Of a DNA stretch of 64,000 nt, positions 1 through 6,992 are shown piece by piece (position 1 is the first letter of the stretch; each line of letters starts with the position of its first letter). The translations under genes and the position numbers were made by a program. Below the pieces are notes generated by a model, which was not told where the DNA came from, made no database searches, and saw nothing but the letters and a program-made list of their open reading frames with translations. The DNA is from a virus. The stretch is taken from IMG/VR virus record IMGVR_UViG_3300018080_000003, positions 79,728 to 143,727 of that record; one strand, given 5' to 3'.

Positions 1-317
1 ATGGCGGTGTCGGCCAGCTCGAAGGCGAGCTTGGTTTTCAGATCGTCTGAGAGGATCGATTCGTCTGAGAGACCACAGCGGTCCACGAGCCCAGAAGAGT
101 TCTTGATGTCTTCCAGGTCGACTTCGAAGTCACCTCGGAGCACCTTCTTCAGCAGGTTGGCGAACTCTCCTAGCTCGCCCATCGTGGCGAGCGTCCAGCG
201 CTCGGGTGTCCACTTGGCGTCAGGCTTCTGTGCGAGGCCGCCTCGGGCGTTGCGGAAGCGCTTGTTGCGCTTGCGTGAGGCTTCTTGGAGAGCCTTGAAG
301 CTGAGGTCTTTTGACAT
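1..317 (-). CDS. MazG-like nucleotide pyrophosphohydrolase, partial
   Basis: The reading frame starts at the ATG ending at 317 and runs off the left edge, leaving about 105 residues without the C-terminus. The stretch GELGEFANLLKKVLRGD followed by a helix ending ELADT matches the helical core of MazG-like enzymes (E-x2-E on one helix and an ExxD-type motif on the next). Family members hydrolyse NTPs or dNTPs to the monophosphate plus pyrophosphate; phage versions may reset nucleotide or alarmone pools. A purine-rich AAGAAAGAG lies 6-8 bases before the start. Identity is inferred from this motif only. Confidence 0.72.
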   Translation of the reverse strand, partial: MSKDLSFKALQEASRKRNKRFRNARGGLAQKPDAKWTPERWTLATMGELGEFANLLKKVLRGDFEVDLEDIKNSSGLVDRCGLSDESILSDDLKTKLAFELADTA

Positions 318-492
318 GCTGGGTGCTCTTTCTTGAAAGATGGGCGCAGGGAGCCGAGGAGGACCGGGTGTCGACACGCGCTGAGGCTTGGCTATCGCTC
401 CAGCGACAGTCGACGATGAGGTCTTTCCTCGGCCCCCTTTGCCCGAGGTATTAGGAGAACAAACAATGCAAACAGCCGGAGATGACTGCGGA
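318..492 (-). other. Leader of the MazG-like gene, no ORF seen
   Basis: No convincing gene lies here. On the minus strand the stretch between the tRNA-like element and the MazG-like start contains a CCTCGG/CCGAGG hairpin and a GTGTCGACAC palindrome. This recalls the structured leaders seen further right, but without the standard GGAGGACAACAAC ribosome site. Confidence 0.4.
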
Positions 493-560
493 GGCTGGTT
501 GAGGATTCGAACCTCGAAGAGGGGCGCGCTCTTCAGCTACTCTTCAGCCGGACGCCAGCC
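493..560 (-). tRNA. tRNA-like element, probably degenerate
   Basis: Read on the minus strand, GGCTGG at the 5' end pairs with CCAGCC at the 3' end, and a good T-arm GAGG-TTCGAAT-CCTC sits just inside. A GAAGAG/CTCTTC stem precedes the T-arm but its 7-base loop CGCGCCC has no U33, and no standard D-arm plus anticodon arm of correct size can be drawn. The total of 68 nt is short. It could be a decayed tRNA, a tRNA-like RNA, or a tRNA with a non-standard anticodon arm like those at 37088-37434. The anticodon cannot be assigned. Confidence 0.35.
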
Positions 561-568
561 AAGTGTGT

Positions 569-630
569 CGAAGGGGCTGTTTCATGTTGGACTACGTGAT
601 GGGATCTCCCCACCCACCATGGCCCCTTCG
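569..630 (-). ncRNA. Structured RNA element upstream of the tRNA-like element
   Basis: A perfect 9-bp inverted repeat (CGAAGGGGC / GCCCCTTCG, 569-577 and 622-630) encloses about 44 nt that contain a further GGTGGG/CCCATC hairpin. It lies directly between the stop codon of the metallopeptidase gene and the tRNA-like element, so it may be a processing or stability structure for that RNA. No T-run follows, so it is not an ordinary terminator. Confidence 0.4.
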
Positions 631-634
631 GCAC

Positions 635-648
635 GTAACTCATGTTAC
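635..648. promoter_or_regulatory. GTAAC-N4-GTTAC dyad
   Basis: GTAAC-TCAT-GTTAC, a 14-bp dyad of the same form as those at 14101, 19544 and 28055. Here it overlaps the TAA stop of the metallopeptidase gene and no TTGAC-type -35 is seen at the usual distance. It may be a decoy or chance site. Confidence 0.35.
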
Positions 649-1151
649 TGCAGGACGCCCTGCCGTTGCAACTCTTCGATGACTTTCTTCGCCATCCGCT
701 TGGTGCGTCGCGAGCCGAGCATGCGCCTGAGCGCTGCTTCTTCCTTTTTGCCAGCAAGCTCGGGTGGCTCGTCGTCGTCGAAGGTGAACCAAGAGCCGAT
801 GTTTCCGTAGACGCTCTGCTCCGCTTTCTGGATGAAGCGGGTCGGGGCGTTCACTTCTGCGCCGACGCGCATGGTGACGACAGTCGCTCTGAGTTCGTTG
901 AAGTCGCAGAACTGGTCGGATCGCTTCGCAAGCTCAGAAGAGATGTCTTTCTTACCTCCCGGTGGCTCGCTGAGACTCTCGCCGAGGCCGAGCCAGTGGC
1001 CCATCTCATGGGCGAGGAACTCCACCAGGTGCCAATTGGGCCAGTCACCCATCCGGTAGTGGGGTTTTTGCATGCGGTGGTACTCGGCGATCTCCGTGAC
1101 GGGCAACCACTCAGCAGCGAGCGCTTCGAGTCTCTCTTGGTTGATCTTCAT
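645..1151 (-). CDS. HEMGH metallopeptidase-like protein
   Basis: 168 residues. A zinc-binding HEMGH (about residues 48-52) lies in the hydrophobic context EFLAHEMGHWLGLGE, typical of zincin metallopeptidases. A third zinc ligand is not certain; Glu58 in GLGES or a later acid could serve. The C-terminal third is basic and charged (GSRRTKRMAKK), suggesting nucleic-acid or partner contact. No signal peptide is visible, so it is probably cytoplasmic. The ATG at 1151 follows a weak purine-rich region. It is the last gene before the tRNA-like element. A second, unrelated HExxH protein is at 55823-56347. Substrate unknown. Confidence 0.7.
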   Translation of the reverse strand: MKINQERLEALAAEWLPVTEIAEYHRMQKPHYRMGDWPNWHLVEFLAHEMGHWLGLGESLSEPPGGKKDISSELAKRSDQFCDFNELRATVVTMRVGAEVNAPTRFIQKAEQSVYGNIGSWFTFDDDEPPELAGKKEEAALRRMLGSRRTKRMAKKVIEELQRQGVLQ

Positions 1152-1159
1152 CTTCGGAC

Positions 1160-1486
1160 CTAGCTCTTTGGTGAGAGCGCCTCCATGTCGTCGAAGACCT
1201 TGAACAGCTCGTGGGCGCTTCTGGTGATCTTCTCTACATGACTCTGTCTCTCGTGGTACTCGGCTTGAACGAGCTTGAAGACGAAGGACCAGAGGTTGTC
1301 GAGGGCATCGGACGGGCTTTGGGACTCTCCTGAGGTCACGAGGAAGGTACCCTCCGGATCTCCCTCGTAGATTTCTCGCACCCGCGCATGCCAGCCTTTC
1401 TCGCCCTCGAATATTTCGAGCTGGAGAGGCTTTGAGAGGGCCAGACTGGCTGCTTTCAAGAGTAGCTCTACGCGTTGGTTGGTCAT
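1160..1486 (-). CDS. Hypothetical protein, 108 aa
   Basis: The start is taken at the ATG ending at 1486, two bases after the upstream gene's stop, rather than an upstream arginine-rich extension that would overlap that gene. A mixed hydrophobic and charged soluble protein beginning MTNQRVELLLKAASLAL, with no motif I recognise. It sits in a tight minus-strand run (1160-3893) whose stops and starts touch or overlap, so it is probably co-transcribed. Confidence 0.75.
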   Translation of the reverse strand: MTNQRVELLLKAASLALSKPLQLEIFEGEKGWHARVREIYEGDPEGTFLVTSGESQSPSDALDNLWSFVFKLVQAEYHERQSHVEKITRSAHELFKVFDDMEALSPKS

Positions 1487-1488
1487 GA

Positions 1489-1857
1489 TCAGGGCTCCTC
1501 TCCTTCGGGACCGAAGAACTGTGCGATGGCGCGCGCCCTGCCCCCGGTGAACATGTCGGCGGTCTGCTCGGCGGTGAGACCGAGGCGGATGAGGCATTTG
1601 CCGGTCTTCTTGCTTCGGATCTCGAAGAAGTAGCAGCCGTTGCCCTTCTGCAAGCGCACGACGGCGTCTTGGACGGGCTTGAACCGAACGAGCTTCTCCT
1701 CGTCGTACGAGGGCATGTCGTCGTAGTCGAACTCGCTGAAGCTGGGCGGCTCGGTTCCGAGCCCGATGCGGGTCTGGTTGAGTGCCTGGCGTTGCTCCTT
1801 GGTGGGGAAGCCGGCGAGGGTCTTGTCGAATTTGTCTTCCATGATGTTGGTGCTCAT
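1489..1857 (-). CDS. Hypothetical protein, 122 aa
   Basis: Acidic soluble protein. The middle (EFDYDDMPSYDEEKLVRF) is rich in D/E and aromatic residues, and is followed by a predicted beta segment CYFFEIRSKKTGKCLIRLGL. It overlaps the start of the preceding gene by an ATGA-type junction at 1854-1857. No family recognised. Confidence 0.75.
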   Translation of the reverse strand: MSTNIMEDKFDKTLAGFPTKEQRQALNQTRIGLGTEPPSFSEFDYDDMPSYDEEKLVRFKPVQDAVVRLQKGNGCYFFEIRSKKTGKCLIRLGLTAEQTADMFTGGRARAIAQFFGPEGEEP

Positions 1858-2270
1858 TGGTTTTGGATCTCCTCGCGGAGCTTCAGCAGTTGCGCTTGGG
1901 CTACTTCAAGCCTTTCTCGCAGAACTTCGTTGTACTGTTTGGTCTTCTCGATGGCGTACTTCAGCGCTTGGGTGCGCGTGTAGAAGAGCCTGGACACCTC
2001 AGGCTTGTTGAGGCGCCTTTGAATCCACTTCGTGGTCGTACGCCCTGTAGGGCAGTTGTTCTCTGACACCATCCAGTCGTCGATCAGGTCGGCTCCAGCG
2101 CGGCCGGTGTCGTGGGGCGCGTACTCAGCCCACGTGCAGTGCTCGTAGTAGGTGTAGGTATTCTCGAAGACGTGGTACTTGTCGGAGTAGAAGGAGACGT
2201 GAAACAGCGTGAAGCTGTCTCGGTCTTGTGGGTCTTCGAGGATCTTTTTGATCTCTTCTTCTGAGGTCAT
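1854..2270 (-). CDS. Hypothetical protein with C-terminal coiled coil, 138 aa
   Basis: Start chosen at MTSEEEIKK (ATG ending 2270), which overlaps the stop of the upstream 398-residue gene as ATGA; three codons upstream is another ATG. The middle is rich in Y, H, T and D (a YSDKYHVFENTYTYYEH run). The last ~35 residues form a strong heptad helix ending QAQLLKLREEIQNQ. Function unknown. Confidence 0.75.
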   Translation of the reverse strand: MTSEEEIKKILEDPQDRDSFTLFHVSFYSDKYHVFENTYTYYEHCTWAEYAPHDTGRAGADLIDDWMVSENNCPTGRTTTKWIQRRLNKPEVSRLFYTRTQALKYAIEKTKQYNEVLRERLEVAQAQLLKLREEIQNQ

Positions 2271-3463
2271 GCCGTCCACCCGAACAGGTCGCTGTCATCG
2301 TCGAGCGTGCCGTGGTCGGGCTCAGCGTCCTGGCCCACGGGGCCAGAGGGCGGAGCGCTCACGGGCGGAAGCTCGTCGACCGAGGGCGGCGGAGGCGGAG
2401 CCTCCGAAGCGGGCGGCGGGGAGGCGTCCGAAGTGCGCGTCTCCGCGGCGGGCTCCGGCTCCTCCTCGTCGAGGAAGTCGACCACCTGACCCTGGAGCAG
2501 CGAGCGGAAGTGCCGCTGGTAAAGCTCCTGGGTCTCCTGAAGGGGCGTCATGACGCTCGCCTCGATGACCTCCTTGTAGAGGGAGAGCTTGTTGCCGAGC
2601 TGCTGCATGTTCTCCAGCTGGCGCTTGATGTAGCCCTCGCGGCTCTTGGGCTTGCCCTTGGCGGTGAGCGAGGGGCTCTTGGCCTCTTCGATCTCACGCT
2701 GCAGGCGCTCCTTCATCTCGGCCAGCTCCTCGGTGAGCTTGCGCTTGCCGGCGTCCTGCATGACGGCCACGTCGTGGGCGGCGCCCATCGTGGTCTTCGG
2801 GTCGCGCAGGTAGTAGATGCCGAGCCGGACCCGGCACTCGTCCATGAAGGCGTGGAGCGCAGGGGCGTTGTGGTGGATGATGTAGTAGTTGTTGCCACCA
2901 CCGAGGCTCTTGCTGCCTCCGGCCTGCTCGACGGCAGCGCGGAGCGCTTTGCCCAGCTGGCTCGCATCCATGTTCTCCAGCAGGGAGTTGGCCTGTTGGG
3001 CGATGTCTTCGGCACGCTTGCGCGCCTCCTCATCGGGGAAGGTGCTCTGCCCCTCGGGCGGGAATGCGCGGGCCTGGACGATGGTGTTGCCGTCCTCGTC
3101 GAGGCCCAGGTTGCCGATGCGCACGCGGGCGAGGCAGGTGTACTCGTCGCCCGATTCGTCATCGCCGGTGACCTCGGTCACGTGGATGGCCATGGGCGTG
3201 TCTGGGTTGGGGTGCACGAATTCGCGCACCAGGTAGCCCTTGGGGTTGCGCCCTCGCCGCGACGCGGCCTTCAGGGCGCTGTCGGGCTTGGGCGGTCGCT
3301 CGACGAGCGAAGCGAAGCCGTGCTCCTGGAACACCTTGAGGGCGTCGCGGCGCGGGACGTAGACGCCCGTCACGGCGAACTCGATGCGGTCGCCGAGCCA
3401 GGTCGCGCCGTGCTTCTCGCAGCGCTTGCGGGTCTCTTTGATGGTCTCTGATTCGATGGTCAT
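2267..3463 (-). CDS. Large hypothetical phage protein, 398 aa
   Basis: The largest gene of the left minus-strand operon. Roughly three parts: residues 1-170, mixed alpha/beta with an acidic loop GDDESGDEY; 170-310, helical, containing YYIIHHNAPALHAFMDE and charged helices rich in E/K/R; 320-398, a low-complexity proline/acid tail (PPPASEAPPPPPS). The organisation suggests a cytoplasmic scaffold or DNA-metabolism accessory protein; I see no catalytic motif. Its start shares bases with the stop of the next gene upstream (TGATG at 3461-3465), implying coupled translation. Confidence 0.8.
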   Translation of the reverse strand: MTIESETIKETRKRCEKHGATWLGDRIEFAVTGVYVPRRDALKVFQEHGFASLVERPPKPDSALKAASRRGRNPKGYLVREFVHPNPDTPMAIHVTEVTGDDESGDEYTCLARVRIGNLGLDEDGNTIVQARAFPPEGQSTFPDEEARKRAEDIAQQANSLLENMDASQLGKALRAAVEQAGGSKSLGGGNNYYIIHHNAPALHAFMDECRVRLGIYYLRDPKTTMGAAHDVAVMQDAGKRKLTEELAEMKERLQREIEEAKSPSLTAKGKPKSREGYIKRQLENMQQLGNKLSLYKEVIEASVMTPLQETQELYQRHFRSLLQGQVVDFLDEEEPEPAAETRTSDASPPPASEAPPPPPSVDELPPVSAPPSGPVGQDAEPDHGTLDDDSDLFGWTA

Positions 3464-3690
3464 CAGTAGTCTCCGTCACAGAGCACGATGGCTCGCTTGT
3501 TGGCGTAGTGGTCGGTGCTGTCGTAGACCTCGTGGAGGTCGCTGGCCTTCAGATCGGATCCGTCGAGCTGCTGTTCCTTCAGCTCTTTCTTCAAGATCGC
3601 TTTCGCCTCGACGCGAGACTCGGCGAGCACGATGGCGGCGGTGCCCGTAGGCTGACGGCCTGTGAATGCTGTGCAGGTGTAGATCTTCAT
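3463..3690 (-). CDS. Small hypothetical protein, 75 aa
   Basis: The start at the ATG ending 3690 is preceded by GAGAACAACC, an A-rich version of the ribosome site used in this region. MKIYTCTAFTGRQPTGTAAIVLAES then a K/E-rich helix; it looks like a small beta-alpha fold. Coupled to the 398-residue gene downstream by TGATG and overlapping the previous gene by four bases. Function unknown. Confidence 0.72.
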   Translation of the reverse strand: MKIYTCTAFTGRQPTGTAAIVLAESRVEAKAILKKELKEQQLDGSDLKASDLHEVYDSTDHYANKRAIVLCDGDY

Positions 3691-3893
3691 GGTTGTTCTC
3701 CTTCTTCTTGCTCCCAGTAGGGATCGGGTTGCTCGGGTGCGCCGTACTCCTTGAGCGCACGCTGGGCCAGCCATCGGATAGCCTTCAGGCTCTCGGCAGG
3801 GTTCTGCGTTGTCTCAGTGGCGACCAGGATGCCGCGCATGTACTCGGTCAGCGCGATCGCCTGCTCGCAGTTGCAAAGCTCGTCGGTTGCCAT
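3687..3893 (-). CDS. Small hypothetical protein, 68 aa
   Basis: Start taken at MATDELCNCEQ (ATG ending 3893), one base after the stop of the preceding gene. Mostly helical, with two cysteines near the N-terminus and an acidic C-terminus WEQEEGEQP that overlaps the next start. No family recognised. Confidence 0.7.
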   Translation of the reverse strand: MATDELCNCEQAIALTEYMRGILVATETTQNPAESLKAIRWLAQRALKEYGAPEQPDPYWEQEEGEQP

Positions 3894-3894
3894 G

Positions 3895-4242
3895 TCAGTT
3901 GTCCTCGTTGATGACTTTGATGGCCTCGGTCTCGCTACCGTTCCACTCGGTGCGGATGCCAAACTTGCTGAGAGTTCGAACGACGGTGCTCGCGATGTCT
4001 TTGGCTTCGAAGGGAACGCCAGGCGTCTTGCCGTAGTAGAGGTGGAAGTTGTGTCCTTCTGCTTTTCGCTCTCCCTCTTGCTGGTGGAAGAACACGTACC
4101 CGATGCCATCGCGCTTCCCCTCTTCGAGGTCACGTTCCAGCTTGGACAGAGCGCAGCTCTGGCAGCAGCTGTAGTTTTGTAGCGCGATGATCTGCTTTCG
4201 TCGCAGCGCCTTGAAGGCGCGGGTCAGTCTCGTGCTTGTCAT
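3895..4242 (-). CDS. DUF6891-like cysteine protein, 115 aa
   Basis: The start at the ATG ending 4242 follows GAAAGGGAACAAGC. The N-terminal basic helix (ALRRKQIIALQN) leads to CCQSC, then GYVFFHQQEGERKAEGHNFHLYYG, then a helical C-terminus ending FGIRTEWNG. This order (CCxxC, G-Y-V-F-F-x-Q-Q, LYYG, W-x-G) resembles the DUF6891 family, function unknown. The call rests on pattern memory only. First gene of a 4242-1160 run with a long structured leader. Confidence 0.65.
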   Translation of the reverse strand: MTSTRLTRAFKALRRKQIIALQNYSCCQSCALSKLERDLEEGKRDGIGYVFFHQQEGERKAEGHNFHLYYGKTPGVPFEAKDIASTVVRTLSKFGIRTEWNGSETEAIKVINEDN

Positions 4243-4383
4243 GCTTGTTCCCTTTCTTCTTCGCGTCTTGAATCGAGGCTCGTCCTCCAGGATTGGAGAG
4301 GAGGACAGGTCGCACAGAAGACGAGCCCCGATTCGAGGCGCGAAGCCTCTGGTATTGTTCGTTACCGCTGTTACTAGTGTCAA
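4243..4383 (-). promoter_or_regulatory. Promoter with paired GTAAC sites and a long hairpin leader
   Basis: On the minus strand a TTGACA (4378-4383) is followed after three bases by two direct GTAAC copies four bases apart (4370-4374 and 4361-4365). Downstream lies a leader that can fold into a 15-bp stem (GAATCGGGGCTCGTC with GACGAGCCTCGATTC, one G-U pair) ending shortly before the ribosome site. The arrangement fits a regulated promoter plus structured leader for the 4242-1160 genes. Confidence 0.5.
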
Positions 4384-4394
4384 GCGAAAGATGA

Positions 4395-4579
4395 TCAGCT
4401 TGAAACCTTCACCCACTGGACGCCCAGCTGTCTGGCTGCTTCGACGTCGCAGTTCTTGTCTCGGTAGATCCCTTCTGGGTCCAGACTGGAGGGCTCAACT
4501 GGGTCTCCCGGGAAGAAGGTCCAGACGCTCAGGTCCTCCTCGTTTTCTTCGTCTTCTGGACGCGGGCGTAGTGCTCATG
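4395..4579 (-). pseudogene. Small acidic protein gene with a disrupted start frame
   Basis: After the stop of the 54-residue gene at 4575, the same frame stays open for about 59 codons and reads as a convincing protein: a D/E-rich start (EDEENEEDLSVWTFFPGD) and a C-terminus DKNCDVEAARQLGVQW. It has no ATG of its own in that frame. The overlapping ATGA at 4576-4579 is in another frame; removing one base near 4560 would join it as MSTTPAPEDEENEEDL. So either a one-base indel has broken the gene (mutation or sequencing error), or the UGA at 4575-4577 is read through, fusing it to the upstream 54 residues. Confidence 0.5.
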
Positions 4580-4739
4580 CCCAGTGCGTGGAAGCCAGTG
4601 GAAACAGCGCTTTCACTTCTTTTAGGCGTTCGCCCCTGTAGTGGAACTTCTCAGACAGTCTCTTAGGTCCCCAGAACCATCGAGCCTGAAAGCTGTTCCA
4701 GCATAGGTAGTTTCCTCCGATCGACAAGATCACCATCAT
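4575..4739 (-). CDS. Small hypothetical protein, 54 aa
   Basis: ATGATG starts at 4739 and 4736 just after GAGGAGG, a strong ribosome site. The product (MMVILSIGGNYLCWNSF, then a basic aromatic segment) ends with THWA. The downstream frame remains open past its TGA, see the 4395-4579 entry. Function unknown. Confidence 0.55.
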   Translation of the reverse strand: MMVILSIGGNYLCWNSFQARWFWGPKRLSEKFHYRGERLKEVKALFPLASTHWA

Positions 4740-4850
4740 CCCTCCTCGGAAGTCCCCGAGCCTTGCGGCTGAGGCCCAGAAGGCAGAACAGCGCCCTTCG
4801 GGGCGCCGCGCTGCGTGGCTCATGCGTTCACGTGCTCTAGCGTTCGCGGC
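4740..4850 (-). promoter_or_regulatory. Double-hairpin leader
   Basis: No gene. On the minus strand a GGCGCC-like hairpin (GCGCCCCGAAGGGCGC) and a second stem around CAGCCGCAAGGCT precede the GGAGG of the 54-residue gene. Same layout as the leaders at 6404-8302, with different sequence. Confidence 0.4.
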
Positions 4851-5702
4851 TCACTTGACGTCCTCCGCGGTCACGGGGCCCTGGTCCTCGGTCAGGCCGC
4901 GCGGGAACATGCTCCGCCGCGTGGGCGGTTGCATCTCGGCGGCGACCTTGGGTAGGTGCTCCTTGGCGGCTGCGACGCTCCGCGGGTCGGGCTCGTAGTT
5001 GTCCTGGAACTCGAAGCCCAGCTGCCCGTCGCCCAGCTCGTTGAGTAGCTGGACGGCTTGCTCTTCGACCTCCGCCTTGAACTCGGCTTCGAGGGCGGCG
5101 AGTCGCTGCGACCAGCGCACGGCTTTCTTGGCCCGCTCGCGAATCACGTTCGCGTACTGGCTGCAGATGACGTTGCCGATGCGAGCACGCTCCTCGGCGG
5201 CCATCAGATCGGCGACCTTGGCGAGGGCGTTCTCGATGTAGCGGGGTAGGTCTTGGTCGATGCCATCGTCGAGGAAAGCGGCGTTCGCCTCTTCTTCGGA
5301 GATGATCTGACTGGGCTTGTCTGCTTTGAATCGTCGGTCGGCGAAGAAAGTCACCTGACGTCCGTAGCCAAAGCCAGCGCTGGACTCGTCTTTGCGACTG
5401 TCGTTCCACCGACTGCTGAATTCTCCTGAGTACTTCTTGCCGTGCTCCTCTTCGAGCTGACGCTCAACGTCGAGCTTGATGAACCACCAGCCACTGACGT
5501 GGCGGTCTTCTTCGTGCTCCACTCGGAAGTACTCGATCGCTCGGTACTTCTCGTCGGTCATGTACACGTCGATGGCTATCGAAGCATGCCGGTAGTAGAG
5601 CTTGTCCTTCCGGTTGTCCTTCGTGTGGGTGTTCCACCGATCGTCGGTGAAAACGTAGTCTGGCTTGTTGGCCATCTCTTGCTTCTCTTGCTGCTGTTCC
5701 AT
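4851..5702 (-). CDS. Hypothetical phage protein, 283 aa
   Basis: The start at the ATG ending 5702 follows AAAGGAGGACAAC, the standard strong site of this region; the open frame upstream is arginine-rich out-of-frame noise. The N-terminal half has aromatic and charged beta-like segments (YYRHASIAIDVYMTD, HVSGWWFIKLDVERQ), the C-terminal half is a long helical region with A/E/R heptads. Soluble, no catalytic motif recognised. Single-gene unit with its own leader. Confidence 0.8.
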   Translation of the reverse strand: MEQQQEKQEMANKPDYVFTDDRWNTHTKDNRKDKLYYRHASIAIDVYMTDEKYRAIEYFRVEHEEDRHVSGWWFIKLDVERQLEEEHGKKYSGEFSSRWNDSRKDESSAGFGYGRQVTFFADRRFKADKPSQIISEEEANAAFLDDGIDQDLPRYIENALAKVADLMAAEERARIGNVICSQYANVIRERAKKAVRWSQRLAALEAEFKAEVEEQAVQLLNELGDGQLGFEFQDNYEPDPRSVAAAKEHLPKVAAEMQPPTRRSMFPRGLTEDQGPVTAEDVK

Positions 5703-5779
5703 GTTGTCCTCCTTTGGTTCACGAATCGTCACCGAGCACGGTCCCGAAGGACCGAGCCCGAGAACGCGCCGTGAAGCGC
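5703..5779 (-). promoter_or_regulatory. Hairpin leader
   Basis: A CGGTCC-TTCG-GGACCG tetraloop hairpin inside a longer imperfect stem lies between the previous stop and the AAAGGAGGACAAC site of the 283-residue gene. Confidence 0.4.
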
Positions 5780-6085
5780 TCAGAATGCGACCGTGACGAC
5801 TTCGCCCCGCTTCGTGCGGGCCGAGCGGTAGCCGTGGGGCCGCTCGATGCCGAGGGCGACCCGCGCCGTCTGCGCGGCGCCCACGGCCGCGGCGCCCCGG
5901 GTCCCGAACGAAGCCCTGAGGCTGAGGTCCAGCAGCTCGTCGTGGTAGTAGACCAGTCTGGTTTCGACCCAGCGCCCGGGGCTGTCTGGGTCCTCGCTTA
6001 CGGCCAGGAAGTACTTGATCCCAGACGGCTGCGCGATGACGGCGACGTTGCCTGACTTGTCGCTGATGAGTCTGCACTCATTCAT
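5780..6085 (-). CDS. Hypothetical protein, 101 aa
   Basis: The ATG ending 6085 follows TAGGAGACAGCC. Beta-rich N-terminus (MNECRLISDKSGNVAVIAQP), central YYHDELLDLSLR, alanine-rich C-terminal part. Follows the 102-residue gene with a nine-base gap. No family recognised. Confidence 0.72.
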   Translation of the reverse strand: MNECRLISDKSGNVAVIAQPSGIKYFLAVSEDPDSPGRWVETRLVYYHDELLDLSLRASFGTRGAAAVGAAQTARVALGIERPHGYRSARTKRGEVVTVAF

Positions 6086-6094
6086 GGCTGTCTC

Positions 6095-6403
6095 CTACAG
6101 GCTGTAGGCCTGGTACTTGGTTGACGTCCCCCGCATCGCGCCAAAGCTCGATCCGGTCCGCCCGAGACGGGCGGCGATGACGAAGCGCCGGGTGTCGGGG
6201 CAGACCTCGGCTTGCTCGACGATCGTGCCCTCGACCACGTCCTCCTCGGGCTCGAATCCCATGCGGATGGCGTAGTCGCGATCGAACTTGGCGTGCCGCT
6301 CGCACAGCACGTCAAACGATCCGTAGCGGTGCGAGAGCGCTGCTGCCACGCGGACAGCGTTGTCGCTGTACTCGCGCGGCATCCCTTGCTTGTAGTAGTT
6401 CAT
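6095..6403 (-). CDS. Hypothetical protein, 102 aa
   Basis: Start taken at the ATG ending 6403 after GGAGGACAACAACC. An N-terminal helical part (YSDNAVRVAAALSHRYGSF) is followed by an acidic segment and a basic beta C-terminus. Own double-hairpin leader. Function unknown. Confidence 0.75.
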   Translation of the reverse strand: MNYYKQGMPREYSDNAVRVAAALSHRYGSFDVLCERHAKFDRDYAIRMGFEPEEDVVEGTIVEQAEVCPDTRRFVIAARLGRTGSSFGAMRGTSTKYQAYSL

Positions 6404-6470
6404 GGTTGTTGTCCTCCTCTCAGCTCGCGTACGCGTGCACGCGAGCTGAGAGAAGGGCAGCAAGCTGCCC
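6404..6470 (-). promoter_or_regulatory. Double-hairpin leader, copy L1
   Basis: Transcribed leftward: hairpin 1 is GGGCAGCTTGCTGCCC (6455-6470); hairpin 2 is an 11-bp stem CTCAGCTCGCG/CGCGAGCTGAG (6418-6451); then GGAGGACAACAACC and the ATG. Hairpin 1 is identical to the copies at 6971-6986, 9277 and 9800. Confidence 0.65.
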
Positions 6471-6477
6471 CTGCCCG

Positions 6478-6522
6478 TCATTCCCAGACGGGCATGTCGT
6501 TTTCATCCCAGTGCCAGTCCAT
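6478..6522 (-). CDS. Micro-ORF, 14 aa
   Basis: ATG ending at 6522 preceded by TAGGAGGAGACC, one of the best ribosome sites in the region, encodes MDWHWDENDMPVWE. It lies between two normal genes and just before hairpin 1 of the next leader. The ribosome site right after a stop argues that it is translated. It could be a real microprotein or a leader peptide; no homologue known to me. Confidence 0.45.
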   Translation of the reverse strand: MDWHWDENDMPVWE

Positions 6523-6531
6523 GGTCTCCTC

Positions 6532-6921
6532 CTAGAAATTGAAGTCGTAGTACTCGCTGCGCTTGCCGAGCACCACGGTTCCCCCGCGTTGCTTGGTCGG
6601 CGTGCCTACGTGCTTGTAGATGTAGCCCTCGGCGTTCGGCCGCTTGCGGCGCGTGACGACCAGACGCTCACCGTCCGGGTTGCGTTCGTAGCGGTACCGC
6701 TGCGTGCCACTGGTGTGGCCCGCGAAACCTCCCGGACTGAACTGCAGCGCATCGGGCTCTCCCGAGCCATGTCCGTTCAGCAGGATGGCGCGGTCGCGCT
6801 GGAGCACGAGCTTGCGCCCGTTCTCCTTCACCTCGATGACAGTGAATGCCTGGCGATCGCTGTAGCAGTACAGCGTCGCGCCCATGCCGACCTCTGGTCG
6901 GACTTCCGTTTCGGTGTTCAT
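6532..6921 (-). CDS. Hypothetical protein, 129 aa
   Basis: Start fixed by GGAGGACAACAAC before the ATG ending 6921. Predicted all-beta, many basic residues: ATLYCYSDRQAFTVIEV, a GRKLVLQRD strand and a C-terminal GGTVVLGKR. The strand pattern and basic charge suggest a small SH3- or OB-like barrel, which is inference only. Its leader is identical over 70 bases to that of the gene at 9865, on the other strand. Confidence 0.75.
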   Translation of the reverse strand: MNTETEVRPEVGMGATLYCYSDRQAFTVIEVKENGRKLVLQRDRAILLNGHGSGEPDALQFSPGGFAGHTSGTQRYRYERNPDGERLVVTRRKRPNAEGYIYKHVGTPTKQRGGTVVLGKRSEYYDFNF

Positions 6922-6986
6922 GTTGTTGTCCTCCTCTCTAGGCACATGTCGTGCATGTGCCCAGAGACGAGGGCAGCAAGCTGCCC
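6917..6986 (-). repeat. 70-bp inverted leader repeat, left copy
   Basis: Bases 6986 to 6917 read on the minus strand are identical to 9800-9869 on the plus strand. It holds hairpin 1 (GGGCAGCTTGCTGCCC), hairpin 2 (TCTCT-GGGCACATG-loop-CATGTGCC-AGAGA with one mismatch), the ribosome site GGAGGACAACAAC, and ATGAA of the gene. Confidence 0.85.
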
Positions 6987-6992
6987 CGCGGC

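Noticed and set aside
2312-3451. Long plus-strand open frame of 379 codons opposite the 398-residue gene
   Set aside because: Pure antisense shadow in GC-rich DNA; leucine/valine/arginine-rich composition, no ribosome site, and the minus-strand gene has normal start and operon context.
4575-4577. Selenocysteine UGA
   Set aside because: No convincing bacterial SECIS hairpin immediately after the codon and no selenoprotein similarity; a frameshift or indel is simpler.
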